Shown: in pieces, positions 34,120-42,199 of the stretch | How the letters are laid out: each line of letters starts with the position of its first letter | Position numbering within the stretch: position 1 is the stretch's first letter | DNA from: JADJXV01 sp046328995 | Lineage (GTDB): Bacteria; Bacteroidota; Ignavibacteria; Kapaibacteriales; UBA961 | Length of the DNA: 64,000 nt | Assembly: GCA_046328995.1 (NCBI GenBank) | Contig: JAXLVN010000004.1 | Coordinates: 62,001 to 126,000, forward strand | Direction: 5' to 3' | Program-made: the position numbers and the translations under genes | Notes under the pieces: model-generated | Databases searched by the model: none | What the model saw: only the letters and a program-made list of their open reading frames with translations | What the model was told of the DNA's origin: nothing

Positions 34120-34491
34120 ATGCATTTAGGCGCATTCTCCATCAGTCTCAATGTCAAGGATTTGACCGTTTCCAAGGAATTCTACGAGCATCTCGGCTTT
34201 ACCGTTTTTGCCGGATCACTCAAGCATAATTACCTCATCATGAAAAACGGCAACGCTCTCATCGGGCTCTTTCAGGGCATGTTTCCGAATAATATTCTGA
34301 CCTTTAATCCCGGCTGGGATGAGAATGCAACGCTCGTCGAGAATTTCGAAGATGTTCGTGAAATTCAAAAACACTTAAAAAGCAAGGATATTCCTCTCGA
34401 ATTGTCCGCCGATGAATCGACAACCGGTCCGGCATATATCACGCTGCAAGACCCCGACGGTAATGCGATTTTGATTGATCAGCATGTGTAA
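34120..34491 (+). CDS. VOC (glyoxalase/bleomycin-resistance-like) family protein
   Basis: Single-domain metalloenzyme-fold protein of 123 residues. Starts LGAFSISLNVKDLTVSKEFYEHLGF and ends ITLQDPDGNAILIDQH, both signature VOC strands. Histidines and the acidic end residue fit a weak metal site, but the exact ligand set is not clear. The reaction is unknown; many close relatives are annotated only as VOC family. No operon partners. Confidence 0.85.
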   Translation: MHLGAFSISLNVKDLTVSKEFYEHLGFTVFAGSLKHNYLIMKNGNALIGLFQGMFPNNILTFNPGWDENATLVENFEDVREIQKHLKSKDIPLELSADESTTGPAYITLQDPDGNAILIDQHV

Positions 34492-34601
34492 TGTGCGTTG
34501 CAATTACAGCGTAGTGTAAATCTCCTCACGAGCAGAAAAGAGCCATACACGACTCTCTTCAGGGTGCAAATGAATTGTAATAATTGATTGCTAGTTGAAC
34601 T

Positions 34602-35594
34602 ATGAACGGTACGCGAAAAAGGAAATATATCCTTAGTCTTCTCTTGATACTTCTTTTATCCTGTAATCATCAGGAGTCGCAGCAAAGTATGGCACAAGAG
34701 TCCCGGCAGCCGGCATCCTATGTGTGGACCAAGGTTCTCGATAGTGCCGAGTGGAAGAAAAACTACAATTTTCAGATGGTGAGTGTCAAGGATACACTGT
34801 GGACTCTGCATCCGGACGGAAATTGGTGGAGTATAAATGGCGCAGTGTGGACCAAATCAACATTGCCAAATGCAATCGGTAATCTGGCTTTTCTTGACTA
34901 TACACTCCTCGGTGATACCGTGATAGGTCTTGGGCATTTTACAGGGAATATCGAGAGGTATAATTTTACTCCAACTATATATAAAACATTCGATTATCGA
35001 AACTGGACTGTGGCTGCCGAGAAGAGTAATCTGCCTGCGAGGTTCTTTTATCATCCATTTGTATTTAATTCATCAATCTGGATAATCGGCGGGGAAGACA
35101 GCAATACCATGTATGCCGATTGTTGGAATTCTACTGACGGAGGCATACACTGGACGAAGCTGGCCGATAGCCTGCCATTAGGAAAGAGAAGTGGCAGTCA
35201 AATCGTCAACCTTCATGACACGCTCTACCTGCTTGATAATGATGTATGGCGTTCAACCGACGCAATACACTGGGCAAAGATCAAAGATGAAATTATACCG
35301 GGAGTGATGATATTCGGATATGCAGCACTTGTTTTTGACGGTAAAATATGGCTGCTCGGCTGTAATCGTAACGGACAGTTTTCGAGTCAGGTGCTGTCGA
35401 GTTCAGACGGTGTGACGTGGACACCCCACGATGCACCGTGGTCACCCCGCGGAGGTATTGCAGCCACTGTTTATCGTGATGCACTATACATGACAGGCGG
35501 CAAGTATGGCGGATTACCCAATCAGCCCGATTTCCGATATAGCAACGATGTATGGAGACTGGAGAGAGTGAAAACGCCGCAGGCACGGCAATAA
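34602..35594 (+). CDS. BNR/kelch-like beta-propeller lipoprotein
   Basis: Protein of 330 residues. Signal peptide with lipobox LLLLSC (Cys near residue 20), so probably outer-membrane anchored. The body has repeated WTK-type strands and Asp-box-like sites: NSTDGGIHWTKLAD, RSTDAIHWAKIKD and SSSDGVTWTPHDAP, plus kelch-like IWIIGGEDSN and IWLLGCNRNG. This suggests a six- or seven-bladed propeller for binding. No catalytic sialidase residues are recognised. Confidence 0.7.
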   Translation: MNGTRKRKYILSLLLILLLSCNHQESQQSMAQESRQPASYVWTKVLDSAEWKKNYNFQMVSVKDTLWTLHPDGNWWSINGAVWTKSTLPNAIGNLAFLDYTLLGDTVIGLGHFTGNIERYNFTPTIYKTFDYRNWTVAAEKSNLPARFFYHPFVFNSSIWIIGGEDSNTMYADCWNSTDGGIHWTKLADSLPLGKRSGSQIVNLHDTLYLLDNDVWRSTDAIHWAKIKDEIIPGVMIFGYAALVFDGKIWLLGCNRNGQFSSQVLSSSDGVTWTPHDAPWSPRGGIAATVYRDALYMTGGKYGGLPNQPDFRYSNDVWRLERVKTPQARQ

Positions 35595-35742
35595 TCGATG
35601 GGAATACATTTCATATCAATCATTGCCCCGAGGGAAAGGAAGTGCAATGTTTACTATAGAAGCGAAAACCCGGTCGAATTGTATGAAATAGTCGTAATTA
35701 ATTCTATAATCAAATAGTTATTCATTAATCAAATGGACGCTT

Positions 35743-36150
35743 ATGACAACCGCACACGGCACAAAACAAGACCCGTGGAAACTCAAAACTCCACCCCAAA
35801 CCTCCGAATACGAGATGTATCGGGATCAAAAAGACGGCATGGACGTGATAGTCTGCGTCGTTGGTAAGACGACACTTCTCTATGATTACCAATGCCTTGC
35901 AGACCTCCACGCAATGCTCAAAGCACATGGCGACTGGATGGAGCTCGGCAGTGCTGACGAACAAAAGCCCGCCAAAGACGGTACGGTGGAGGCATGGGGA
36001 CGTTCGGAAAATAATCCCCGCGGCGGCTGGTACGGACTCAAAAAAGGTCTCCGCGGACGCTTCGGTATGTACGTGCCGCCACTGATGGAGGCATTGGGTC
36101 TCGCAGAAGTGACGCATGATGCCAAAGGCAATAAAATGCGGGCGATTTGA
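35743..36150 (+). CDS. Conserved hypothetical protein (possibly DUF6855-type)
   Basis: Cytoplasmic protein of 135 residues, no signal or membrane segment. It carries a strongly patterned sequence: DPWKLKTPPQTSEYEMYRD, HGDWMELGSADEQKP, GTVEAWGRSENNPRGGWYGL and RGRFGMYVPPLMEALGLAEV. I recall a widespread uncharacterised family with just these blocks, but the DUF number is not certain. Function unknown. The methyltransferase-like gene starts 55 bp downstream. Confidence 0.75.
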   Translation: MTTAHGTKQDPWKLKTPPQTSEYEMYRDQKDGMDVIVCVVGKTTLLYDYQCLADLHAMLKAHGDWMELGSADEQKPAKDGTVEAWGRSENNPRGGWYGLKKGLRGRFGMYVPPLMEALGLAEVTHDAKGNKMRAI

Positions 36151-36205
36151 GGCGAGAATATGCGGATAATGCTTGCGGAAAAGCAGTATAAGGGTACGCT
36201 ACACC

Positions 36206-37006
36206 ATGAAGATACGTGATATTCTCTTTGAATTTGAAGACTTGCCGTGGTTCCCGGGGACAGTGCGCGAAAGTATGACCGACTACCTGCGGTATTTCCT
36301 CACGGCGACTAATTTTTATGAATCCATCACACCTATTCTCGACGAAGGTCTCCGCCATGCACGCGCCAAACAGGTGATTGATATGTGTTCGGGCGGTGGT
36401 GGCGCGATAGAGAAAGTTCGGGAAAATTACCAGCGGATTTGTAAAGCAGACCTATCGGTAGTACTCACGGATAAATTCCCCAACCTTCAGGCGTTCAAGC
36501 TCTTAGAAGAAAAAAGCGGCGGTATGATACGTGGCGTCAGCACATCGGTGGACGCTCTCAGGATGCCGCCGTCGCTCCTTGGGCTGCGTACGATTTTCTC
36601 CGGTATTCATCATTTTAACGAAGAACAGGTGCGGGGAGTGCTGCGCGCTGCGGTCGCAGCACAGGAAAGTATAGCAATTTTTGACGGTGGTGATAAGAAT
36701 ATTCTGACGATAGTGGGTATTATCCTCTTTCATCCGCTTGCCTTTCTCGTTTGTACTCCTTTTTTTAGGCCTTTGCTGCTCTCACGGTTTATGTTTACCT
36801 ACCTTATCCCGTTGATACCATTCTGCACGGTGTGGGATGGAGTAGTATCGATTCTCCGCCTCTACTCGCCGGAAACACTGCTCACGCTGGCCCGGGAGGT
36901 CGATCATGAACGGTATTACTGGCGTTCCGGAAAAGAAAAAAATGCGCTCGGGATGCATGTCACGTATCTTGTCGGCTACCCGAAAATAACAGAAGAATAC
37001 ATGTAA
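36206..37006 (+). CDS. Methyltransferase-like protein with C-terminal membrane helices
   Basis: Protein of 266 residues; ATG at 36206 was chosen over one 33 bp upstream because the conserved sequence starts with KIRDILFEFEDLPWFPG. Residues about 55-160 look like a class I S-adenosylmethionine-dependent methyltransferase: motif I VIDMCSGGGGAI, motif II-like VVLTDKFPN and IFSGIHHFNEEQ. Two hydrophobic segments (about residues 172-222) suggest membrane association. Substrate unknown, possibly a lipid. Ends 16 bp before the DHFR-like gene. Confidence 0.68.
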   Translation: MKIRDILFEFEDLPWFPGTVRESMTDYLRYFLTATNFYESITPILDEGLRHARAKQVIDMCSGGGGAIEKVRENYQRICKADLSVVLTDKFPNLQAFKLLEEKSGGMIRGVSTSVDALRMPPSLLGLRTIFSGIHHFNEEQVRGVLRAAVAAQESIAIFDGGDKNILTIVGIILFHPLAFLVCTPFFRPLLLSRFMFTYLIPLIPFCTVWDGVVSILRLYSPETLLTLAREVDHERYYWRSGKEKNALGMHVTYLVGYPKITEEYM

Positions 37007-37022
37007 TTTTATGGAAATTTTA

Positions 37023-37559
37023 ATGCCCAACAGAAAAATAATTCTTTATATAGCAATGAGTTTGGACGGCTATATCGCCGCTCCGAATGATGATCTCAGT
37101 TTTCTTGAAATCGTACAAGTAGCCGGTGAGGACTACGGCTACACGGACTTTATCAGCACCATCGACACCGTCATCATCGGCCGCAAGACGTATGACTGGG
37201 TAATGACTCAGGTGCCGGAATTCCCGCACGCCGACAAGCTGACGTATGTTATCACCCGCACGGCGCGCCCGAATATCGGCTCGACGCATTTTTATACCGG
37301 TTCACTCGCTGACCTTGTCGCCTCACTTAAAAACACGGACAGCGCGAAGCATATCTTCTGCGACGGCGGCGCCGAAGTGGTGCATGCGCTGCTGAACGGT
37401 GCCTTCATCGATGAATTTATTATCTCGGTGATTCCGATTCTGCTTGGTGACGGCACACGGCTTTTTCGGGATGGTGACAGGCCGCAGCAGAAGTTGGAAC
37501 TTGTTTCTACAAAACACTTTACTTCAGGGCTTGTGCAGCTGCAGTATCGCCTGAAATGA
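37023..37559 (+). CDS. Dihydrofolate reductase/RibD C-terminal family reductase
   Basis: Protein of 178 residues with the NADPH-dependent reductase fold of the RibD C-terminal family. Family marks are KIILYIAMSLDGYIAAPND at the start, VIIGRKTYDWV, IFCDGGAEVVHALLNGAFIDEFIISVIPILLGDGTRLF, and the terminal GLVQLQYRLK. It lacks the deaminase domain of RibD and the active-site layout of true folate reductases, so it is best called a stand-alone family member with unknown substrate. ATG at 37023 is preferred to 37011 on family grounds. Confidence 0.9.
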   Translation: MPNRKIILYIAMSLDGYIAAPNDDLSFLEIVQVAGEDYGYTDFISTIDTVIIGRKTYDWVMTQVPEFPHADKLTYVITRTARPNIGSTHFYTGSLADLVASLKNTDSAKHIFCDGGAEVVHALLNGAFIDEFIISVIPILLGDGTRLFRDGDRPQQKLELVSTKHFTSGLVQLQYRLK

Positions 37560-37634
37560 GGTCGGTCAGGGAGTATCATTCTCAATAAAATAGAATTTTA
37601 GGTTTATGTTTATGAATCAGGAAAAGTATAGACT

Positions 37635-38882
37635 ATGAGTTTTTACAGGACAGCGATTGGGTGCGCAGTAGTATTTCTCATGATAGGTGTTACTGCCTTG
37701 GCGCAGACGGGATTCCCCAAGTATTATGAATTTATTGCTCTTACTCAAAAGGGTGACTCCCTGTATCAGTCCAAGGACTATCTCAGGGCAGCACAGAACT
37801 ATCGGGCAGCCACAAAGATAGAAGTAGAGCGCGGGATCGACATATCCAAAGTCGAGGCATATTACAATGCTGCATGTTCATTTTCACTGGCCAAAAAGCC
37901 GGCCGATGCCTTTGAATGCCTGGAGACGCTGGCAGTTGCCTATGAATACCGGGAGTATGAGCGCGTCATAGCAGACTCCGATTTCGTGCCCGTGCATGCC
38001 GACAAGCGCTGGCTGCCTGCGGTGAATAAAATTGCTGCAAATAAAAATAATTATGAGCGAAAACAAGCGCTTATAACACTTCGCACGACACTCCCACCGG
38101 AAGTACATGACGTTATATTTTACCCTCTTACGCCGATGATGAAGAAATTTGTGGAAAATGATACGCTGTGTTTTGTCGCCGTTCATCATCAGAATTTCCG
38201 CATATATCTCTCGGGCGACTCCTATGCCGCACGGCATCTTGAAGAGGTGAAGTCTGCTCTCAGCGATGCCTATCAGCGCGCGATCTCCCTGCTCGATGAG
38301 GGGGAATACAAGCGTGGAATTAATGTCGTGCTTTTTAATTCTGCCGAAGAAATGCAGCAGATAACCGGTGTGCGCGCACAAGGCGGTATCGCATATTCAG
38401 ACCATGACTTTGCTTTCTTTCCCTACCATACTAAGCGCAGACCGCAGTTCAGGCACGAACTCTTTCATCTCATCGCCAATAGAATGTGGGGATACACCTA
38501 TTCACGCCTGCTTAATGAAGGCAGCGCCGTCTATGCCGACAACCGCTGCTACAGCGATAATGCAATCTATGGAGCGAATGCATTGCTGCTCAAAAACAAG
38601 AAACTCTTCCCCCTGCGTTCACTTGTCGAAGAATTTGATGCCCGCGCCATCGAAAGCGATGTGATTGCCTACCTGCAAAGCGCCGGTGTGGTCAAATATC
38701 TTATCGAAAAGTATGGTGTAGCGCGTTTTAAAGTATTATGGAAAGAAGGATTTACGCATTTCAAAGATGTGTATGGACAATCAATCCAAGACCTCGAAGC
38801 CGAGTGGCTGCACTATATCGGTACCATTCCTATTCCTGCCGACATCGATCAGGCAAAGCTGCTCTCGGAGGGCTGTGGGTAA
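37635..38882 (+). CDS. Exported zincin-type metallopeptidase-like protein
   Basis: Protein of 415 residues with a signal peptide (IGVTALAQ). Residues about 35-145 resemble TPR helices. The C-terminal half carries HELFH near residue 275 followed 17 residues later by NEGSAVYAD, the HExxH...E gluzincin pattern seen in MA-clan peptidases, then a helical tail with LIEKYGVARFKVLWKEG. A zinc protease acting in the periplasm is likely; substrate unknown. No operon partner. Confidence 0.75.
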   Translation: MSFYRTAIGCAVVFLMIGVTALAQTGFPKYYEFIALTQKGDSLYQSKDYLRAAQNYRAATKIEVERGIDISKVEAYYNAACSFSLAKKPADAFECLETLAVAYEYREYERVIADSDFVPVHADKRWLPAVNKIAANKNNYERKQALITLRTTLPPEVHDVIFYPLTPMMKKFVENDTLCFVAVHHQNFRIYLSGDSYAARHLEEVKSALSDAYQRAISLLDEGEYKRGINVVLFNSAEEMQQITGVRAQGGIAYSDHDFAFFPYHTKRRPQFRHELFHLIANRMWGYTYSRLLNEGSAVYADNRCYSDNAIYGANALLLKNKKLFPLRSLVEEFDARAIESDVIAYLQSAGVVKYLIEKYGVARFKVLWKEGFTHFKDVYGQSIQDLEAEWLHYIGTIPIPADIDQAKLLSEGCG

Positions 38883-38994
38883 TAGCGCGTAGCATCCAAG
38901 GTACGACTCCTACAAAATCATCATCCATCATAAACAATCAGCGTTCATCAGCGTGCCATTCTTCAGTAGTGCGAACCCCAAAATATCAGAGAAT

Positions 38995-39038
38995 TTACGT
39001 GCTGAGAGTGGTTAATCTTACGTGCTTTGTTATTTTTG
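38995..39038 (+). promoter_or_regulatory. Promoter region with 9-bp direct repeats
   Basis: TTACGTGCT occurs at 38995-39003 and 39018-39026 (23 bp apart, about two helix turns) just before a TAnnTTTG box (TATTTTTG, 39031-39038). The box lies 43 bp upstream of the YfhO-like ATG. The repeats could be an operator. Confidence 0.4.
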
Positions 39039-39080
39039 CAGAATAAATTACGATTCTCTTCAAGCCCCAAAGGAAACCTT

Positions 39081-41582
39081 ATGGCAAATGTTAACCAACC
39101 TGCTGATTCTCAATCGTTTATACCCGAAAAATACAAAGACCTCGCCTATATCGGCACCCTCATTGTCGCTGTGCTGATTTTCCTCGCACCTGCAATTTTT
39201 ACGGGTGGGAATTTCGGTTCGACGGATAATGTCGCCTCCAACAGCTTTACCCCTTATCTTGATGCTGCGAAGAAAAGCGGAGATTTTGCTCTCTGGAATC
39301 CCTATATATTTGCCGGTCTTCCGAGTTATGCAGCGTTATTGACGACGGGTGATCGCTGGTACGACTTTGTGTCGAAAGGGATTTTCGGCTTTTCTCAAAT
39401 CATGGGCGCACTCTTTAAAAATGACGAAGCACGCATTGCATTTTTCTACATGCTTTACGGCGCAGGGATGTACTTGCTGATGCGCTCGAAAAAGCACGAA
39501 CGCTTCACGGCGTTTTTTACGTCCTTTGCGGCGGTCTTTTCGACATGGGTGATATGTTGGATATTAATCGGGCACAATACCAAGCCGGTGGCGTTGGCGA
39601 CCTTCCCGTTTATTTTGCTGTGTTTAGAAAAGCTGAGGGAACGGTTTTCGCTCATGTATTCGGTGGTGCTAATTCTTGCAGTGCATGCACTTGTGGAGTC
39701 CACCCACGTTCAGATGGCCTTCTACGGCGTCTGCGTTTTCGGGCTCTATATTTTATTCGAACTCATCAACCGATTGATTACCAAGAATAGTCCGGGCGGT
39801 GTGGTGCGCGGCGCAATTATGCTCGCTCTTGCCGGCGGACTCGCCTTCTCAATGTCGGCCGACCGTTATTTAAGTGTGATGGAATACAAGCCGTATTCGA
39901 CCCGCGGCACGGCACCGATTGAGAAAAAAGACAATGCAAAGCAGGACGCAAGTGGTGGATTTGACTATGATTACTGCACCAATTGGTCGTTCAGTCCGGA
40001 AGAAATGATTACCTTCTTAGTGCCGAATTACTACGGTTTCGGCAAAATGGAATACAAGCCCACGGGCCGCGCGAAGGGACAAACGGTCCAAACCTATTGG
40101 GGGCAAATGGCCTTTACCGATGCGGCAAATTACATGGGAATCGGTGTGCTTGGGCTGGCATTCTTAGGGTTTTTTGCGTATCGTAAGGACCCGTTTGTGC
40201 AGTTTTTACTCACGCTTTCGGTCTTCTCGGTGCTGCTGTCCTTCGGTAAAAACATGCCGCTTCTCTATGATGTCTTCTTCTATCATGTGCCCGGATTTAA
40301 TAATTTCAGGGCGCCGCAGATGGCGCTCGTGATGATGCAATTTGCGATTCCAATCCTTGCAGGGTATGGACTTACCACGCTCCTGAGCTGGCGTGGGAAT
40401 CTGACGCCGCAACGCAAGAAGATACTCCTGGGCGGTATCGGCGGCTACGCGCTCTTCCTCGTTGCGGGCTTCCTCTATTCCGGAATGGGCGAAGAAGGCT
40501 ACATTCAAGGGGTAATTGACTCCAAAAAAGGACTCGATCAGATTGCGCCGTGGCTGTTCTCACAGATGACATCCGACTGGCTCGTTACCGCATTTTTAGG
40601 GCTCGCGACAGCCGTAGTAGCGTATTTATTTGTGATTAAAAAACTCAAAAACGGAATGTTTTACATCGCTTTTGCGGCACTGTTGGTCATCGATTTATGG
40701 CGCGTGGACTACCGCCCGATGGAAGTGTCAAAGGGTAATATTACTAACTCAGAATTCAAGCAACCCGCCTTTGTCGATTTTATCAAACAAGATAAAAGTC
40801 AATACCGTGTAGCCGATTACGTGTATTTAATGAGCGGCAAGACGAATGTGCCGGCGTACTTCCTCCTCGAAAATGTTCATGGCTACCACTCAGCAAAATT
40901 ACGCGTCTATCAGGACTTACTCGACGTAGCAGGCGGTCAGGGCGGCGGTGCAATTACCAATCCTACACTCCTCGACCTGCTGAATGTGAAATATATGATC
41001 GCACCACAGCCGCTCTTCCAAGGTCTGCAGCCCGTCTTCGAAGGACAAATGCCGATGGATACCCGCGTCGTGCCTACCCTCGTCTATAAAAATGATGCCG
41101 TTCTTCCACGCGCGTTCTTCGTTGACAGCGTGAAGGTCGCCGGCGGAATAGACATTCTGAACCACATTAAAAATAATGACTTTAATCCAAAGCATCTCGC
41201 CTTCGTCGAGGAAAGTCTGCCGAAAGCAATCGATACGACCACACCGGAGGCGACTGCAAAAGTCGTCGAACAGAAAAATGAATACATCAAGATTGAAGCC
41301 ACGGCAAACGGGAATAATTTGCTCTATGTGAGCGAAGTGCACTATCCCGTGAGCTGGAAAGCATATATCGACGGCGCGGAAACACCGATTTACAAAACGA
41401 ATTACGCGTTCCGTTCGGTCATCGTACCTCCCGGCAAGCATACCGTAGAATTCAAATTTGTCTCCGAAAAGTATGAATTAGGCAAGAAGCTCAGCTTGGG
41501 CGCCAATATTCTTACTATCCTCTCCGGAGCGGCAGCGCTCTTTATAGGATGGAAGAAAAAAGACGAACCAACTGACGCGTAA
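39081..41582 (+). CDS. YfhO-family integral membrane protein
   Basis: Protein of 833 residues. The ATG at 39081, preceded by aaaggaaac, starts the conserved protein; a longer frame begins in the promoter. About 12 membrane helices lie in residues 25-560, followed by a soluble C-terminal domain with NKNEYIKIEATANGNNLLYVSEV and GWKAYIDG-like strands (SWKAYIDGAETPIYKTNYAFR) and a last helix. YfhO relatives are thought to transfer lipid-linked sugars to the cell envelope (lipoteichoic-acid or membrane glycosylation). The catalytic site is not visible, so the substrate here is unknown. Confidence 0.85.
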   Translation: MANVNQPADSQSFIPEKYKDLAYIGTLIVAVLIFLAPAIFTGGNFGSTDNVASNSFTPYLDAAKKSGDFALWNPYIFAGLPSYAALLTTGDRWYDFVSKGIFGFSQIMGALFKNDEARIAFFYMLYGAGMYLLMRSKKHERFTAFFTSFAAVFSTWVICWILIGHNTKPVALATFPFILLCLEKLRERFSLMYSVVLILAVHALVESTHVQMAFYGVCVFGLYILFELINRLITKNSPGGVVRGAIMLALAGGLAFSMSADRYLSVMEYKPYSTRGTAPIEKKDNAKQDASGGFDYDYCTNWSFSPEEMITFLVPNYYGFGKMEYKPTGRAKGQTVQTYWGQMAFTDAANYMGIGVLGLAFLGFFAYRKDPFVQFLLTLSVFSVLLSFGKNMPLLYDVFFYHVPGFNNFRAPQMALVMMQFAIPILAGYGLTTLLSWRGNLTPQRKKILLGGIGGYALFLVAGFLYSGMGEEGYIQGVIDSKKGLDQIAPWLFSQMTSDWLVTAFLGLATAVVAYLFVIKKLKNGMFYIAFAALLVIDLWRVDYRPMEVSKGNITNSEFKQPAFVDFIKQDKSQYRVADYVYLMSGKTNVPAYFLLENVHGYHSAKLRVYQDLLDVAGGQGGGAITNPTLLDLLNVKYMIAPQPLFQGLQPVFEGQMPMDTRVVPTLVYKNDAVLPRAFFVDSVKVAGGIDILNHIKNNDFNPKHLAFVEESLPKAIDTTTPEATAKVVEQKNEYIKIEATANGNNLLYVSEVHYPVSWKAYIDGAETPIYKTNYAFRSVIVPPGKHTVEFKFVSEKYELGKKLSLGANILTILSGAAALFIGWKKKDEPTDA

Positions 41583-41586
41583 ATTC

Positions 41587-41615
41587 TTGATAGTCAATTA
41601 ATTTCGTTAATTTTG
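41587..41615 (+). promoter_or_regulatory. Promoter with TTG and exact TAnnTTTG box
   Basis: TTG (41587-41589), an 18-bp spacer and TAATTTTG (41608-41615). The ATG of the following gene is only 5 bp further, so its transcript would be nearly leaderless. Confidence 0.5.
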
Positions 41616-41620
41616 CATAA

Positions 41621-41968
41621 ATGATATCCACACTTCGACATAGTGTTTCGCTCGCAAAAATTCCGGTAGCCGTGCTCGTGCTGTCGGCATTTCTGCTCGG
41701 GCAATTTGTCGAGGTGTGGCATTATCATGCTCCGCGCAATCAGCAGCGAGGGGTCGCTGTCGGTGAATCGGCTGCGCAGGATACGGCAGTAGGACACGAT
41801 TCCTGTTCGATTTGCAGCTCGACTCAATTCCTGAAAGACGCCTGTATAAAGCCGGTTACGACGGTGTTTTCGTGGGGCGTCAAGACAACCAAAACCTTTC
41901 TCAAGCATACTCTCTATCAGTTCCTCTCCTCTATTCTCCGACCCGGACGCGCGCCACCCGCGTTGTAA
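41621..41968 (+). CDS. Small His/Cys-containing membrane protein (metal cassette)
   Basis: Protein of 115 residues. One N-terminal membrane helix (about residues 13-30, IPVAVLVLSAFLLGQF) is followed by potential metal ligands WHYHAP, HDSCSICSS and C at KDAC. The rest, TTKTFLKHTLYQFL, is basic. It resembles the short DUF2946-like proteins found next to metal TonB receptors, but the match is by pattern only. It precedes a zinc/copper-type TonB receptor gene, separated by a palindromic mobile element. I infer a metal-binding helper. Confidence 0.62.
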   Translation: MISTLRHSVSLAKIPVAVLVLSAFLLGQFVEVWHYHAPRNQQRGVAVGESAAQDTAVGHDSCSICSSTQFLKDACIKPVTTVFSWGVKTTKTFLKHTLYQFLSSILRPGRAPPAL

Positions 41969-42060
41969 GTAACCTTCCCGTAGTACATTATTTTCTAATG
42001 GGTTAATTCACTATGCTGAAATCAATCTAAAGATATAATGTTTTCTGAAAACTAAAGTAC

Positions 42061-42170
42061 TGTCATTCTGAACCCGGCTTCGGGTGAAGAATCGAAACGT
42101 GCTATCCTGTCATTCGGTGACGCCATCAATAAGCGTCGATTCTTCAGTCGAAGACTCCTTCAGAATGACA
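42061..42170 (+). mobile_element. 110-bp palindromic MITE-like element, copy 1
   Basis: Begins TGTCATTCTGAA and ends with its exact complement TTCAGAATGACA. Both sides are flanked by TAC, a 3-bp target duplication. Each arm holds a mini-hairpin (ACCCG-gctt-CGGGT and AGTC-gaa-GACT). It is the same length as the element at 49282-49391 and about 85 percent identical to its reverse complement (17 mismatches by eye). No coding frame inside. It lies 29 bp before the TonB receptor start. Confidence 0.88.
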
Positions 42171-42199
42171 TACTTACAAACTATTTCGGTATTATTACT

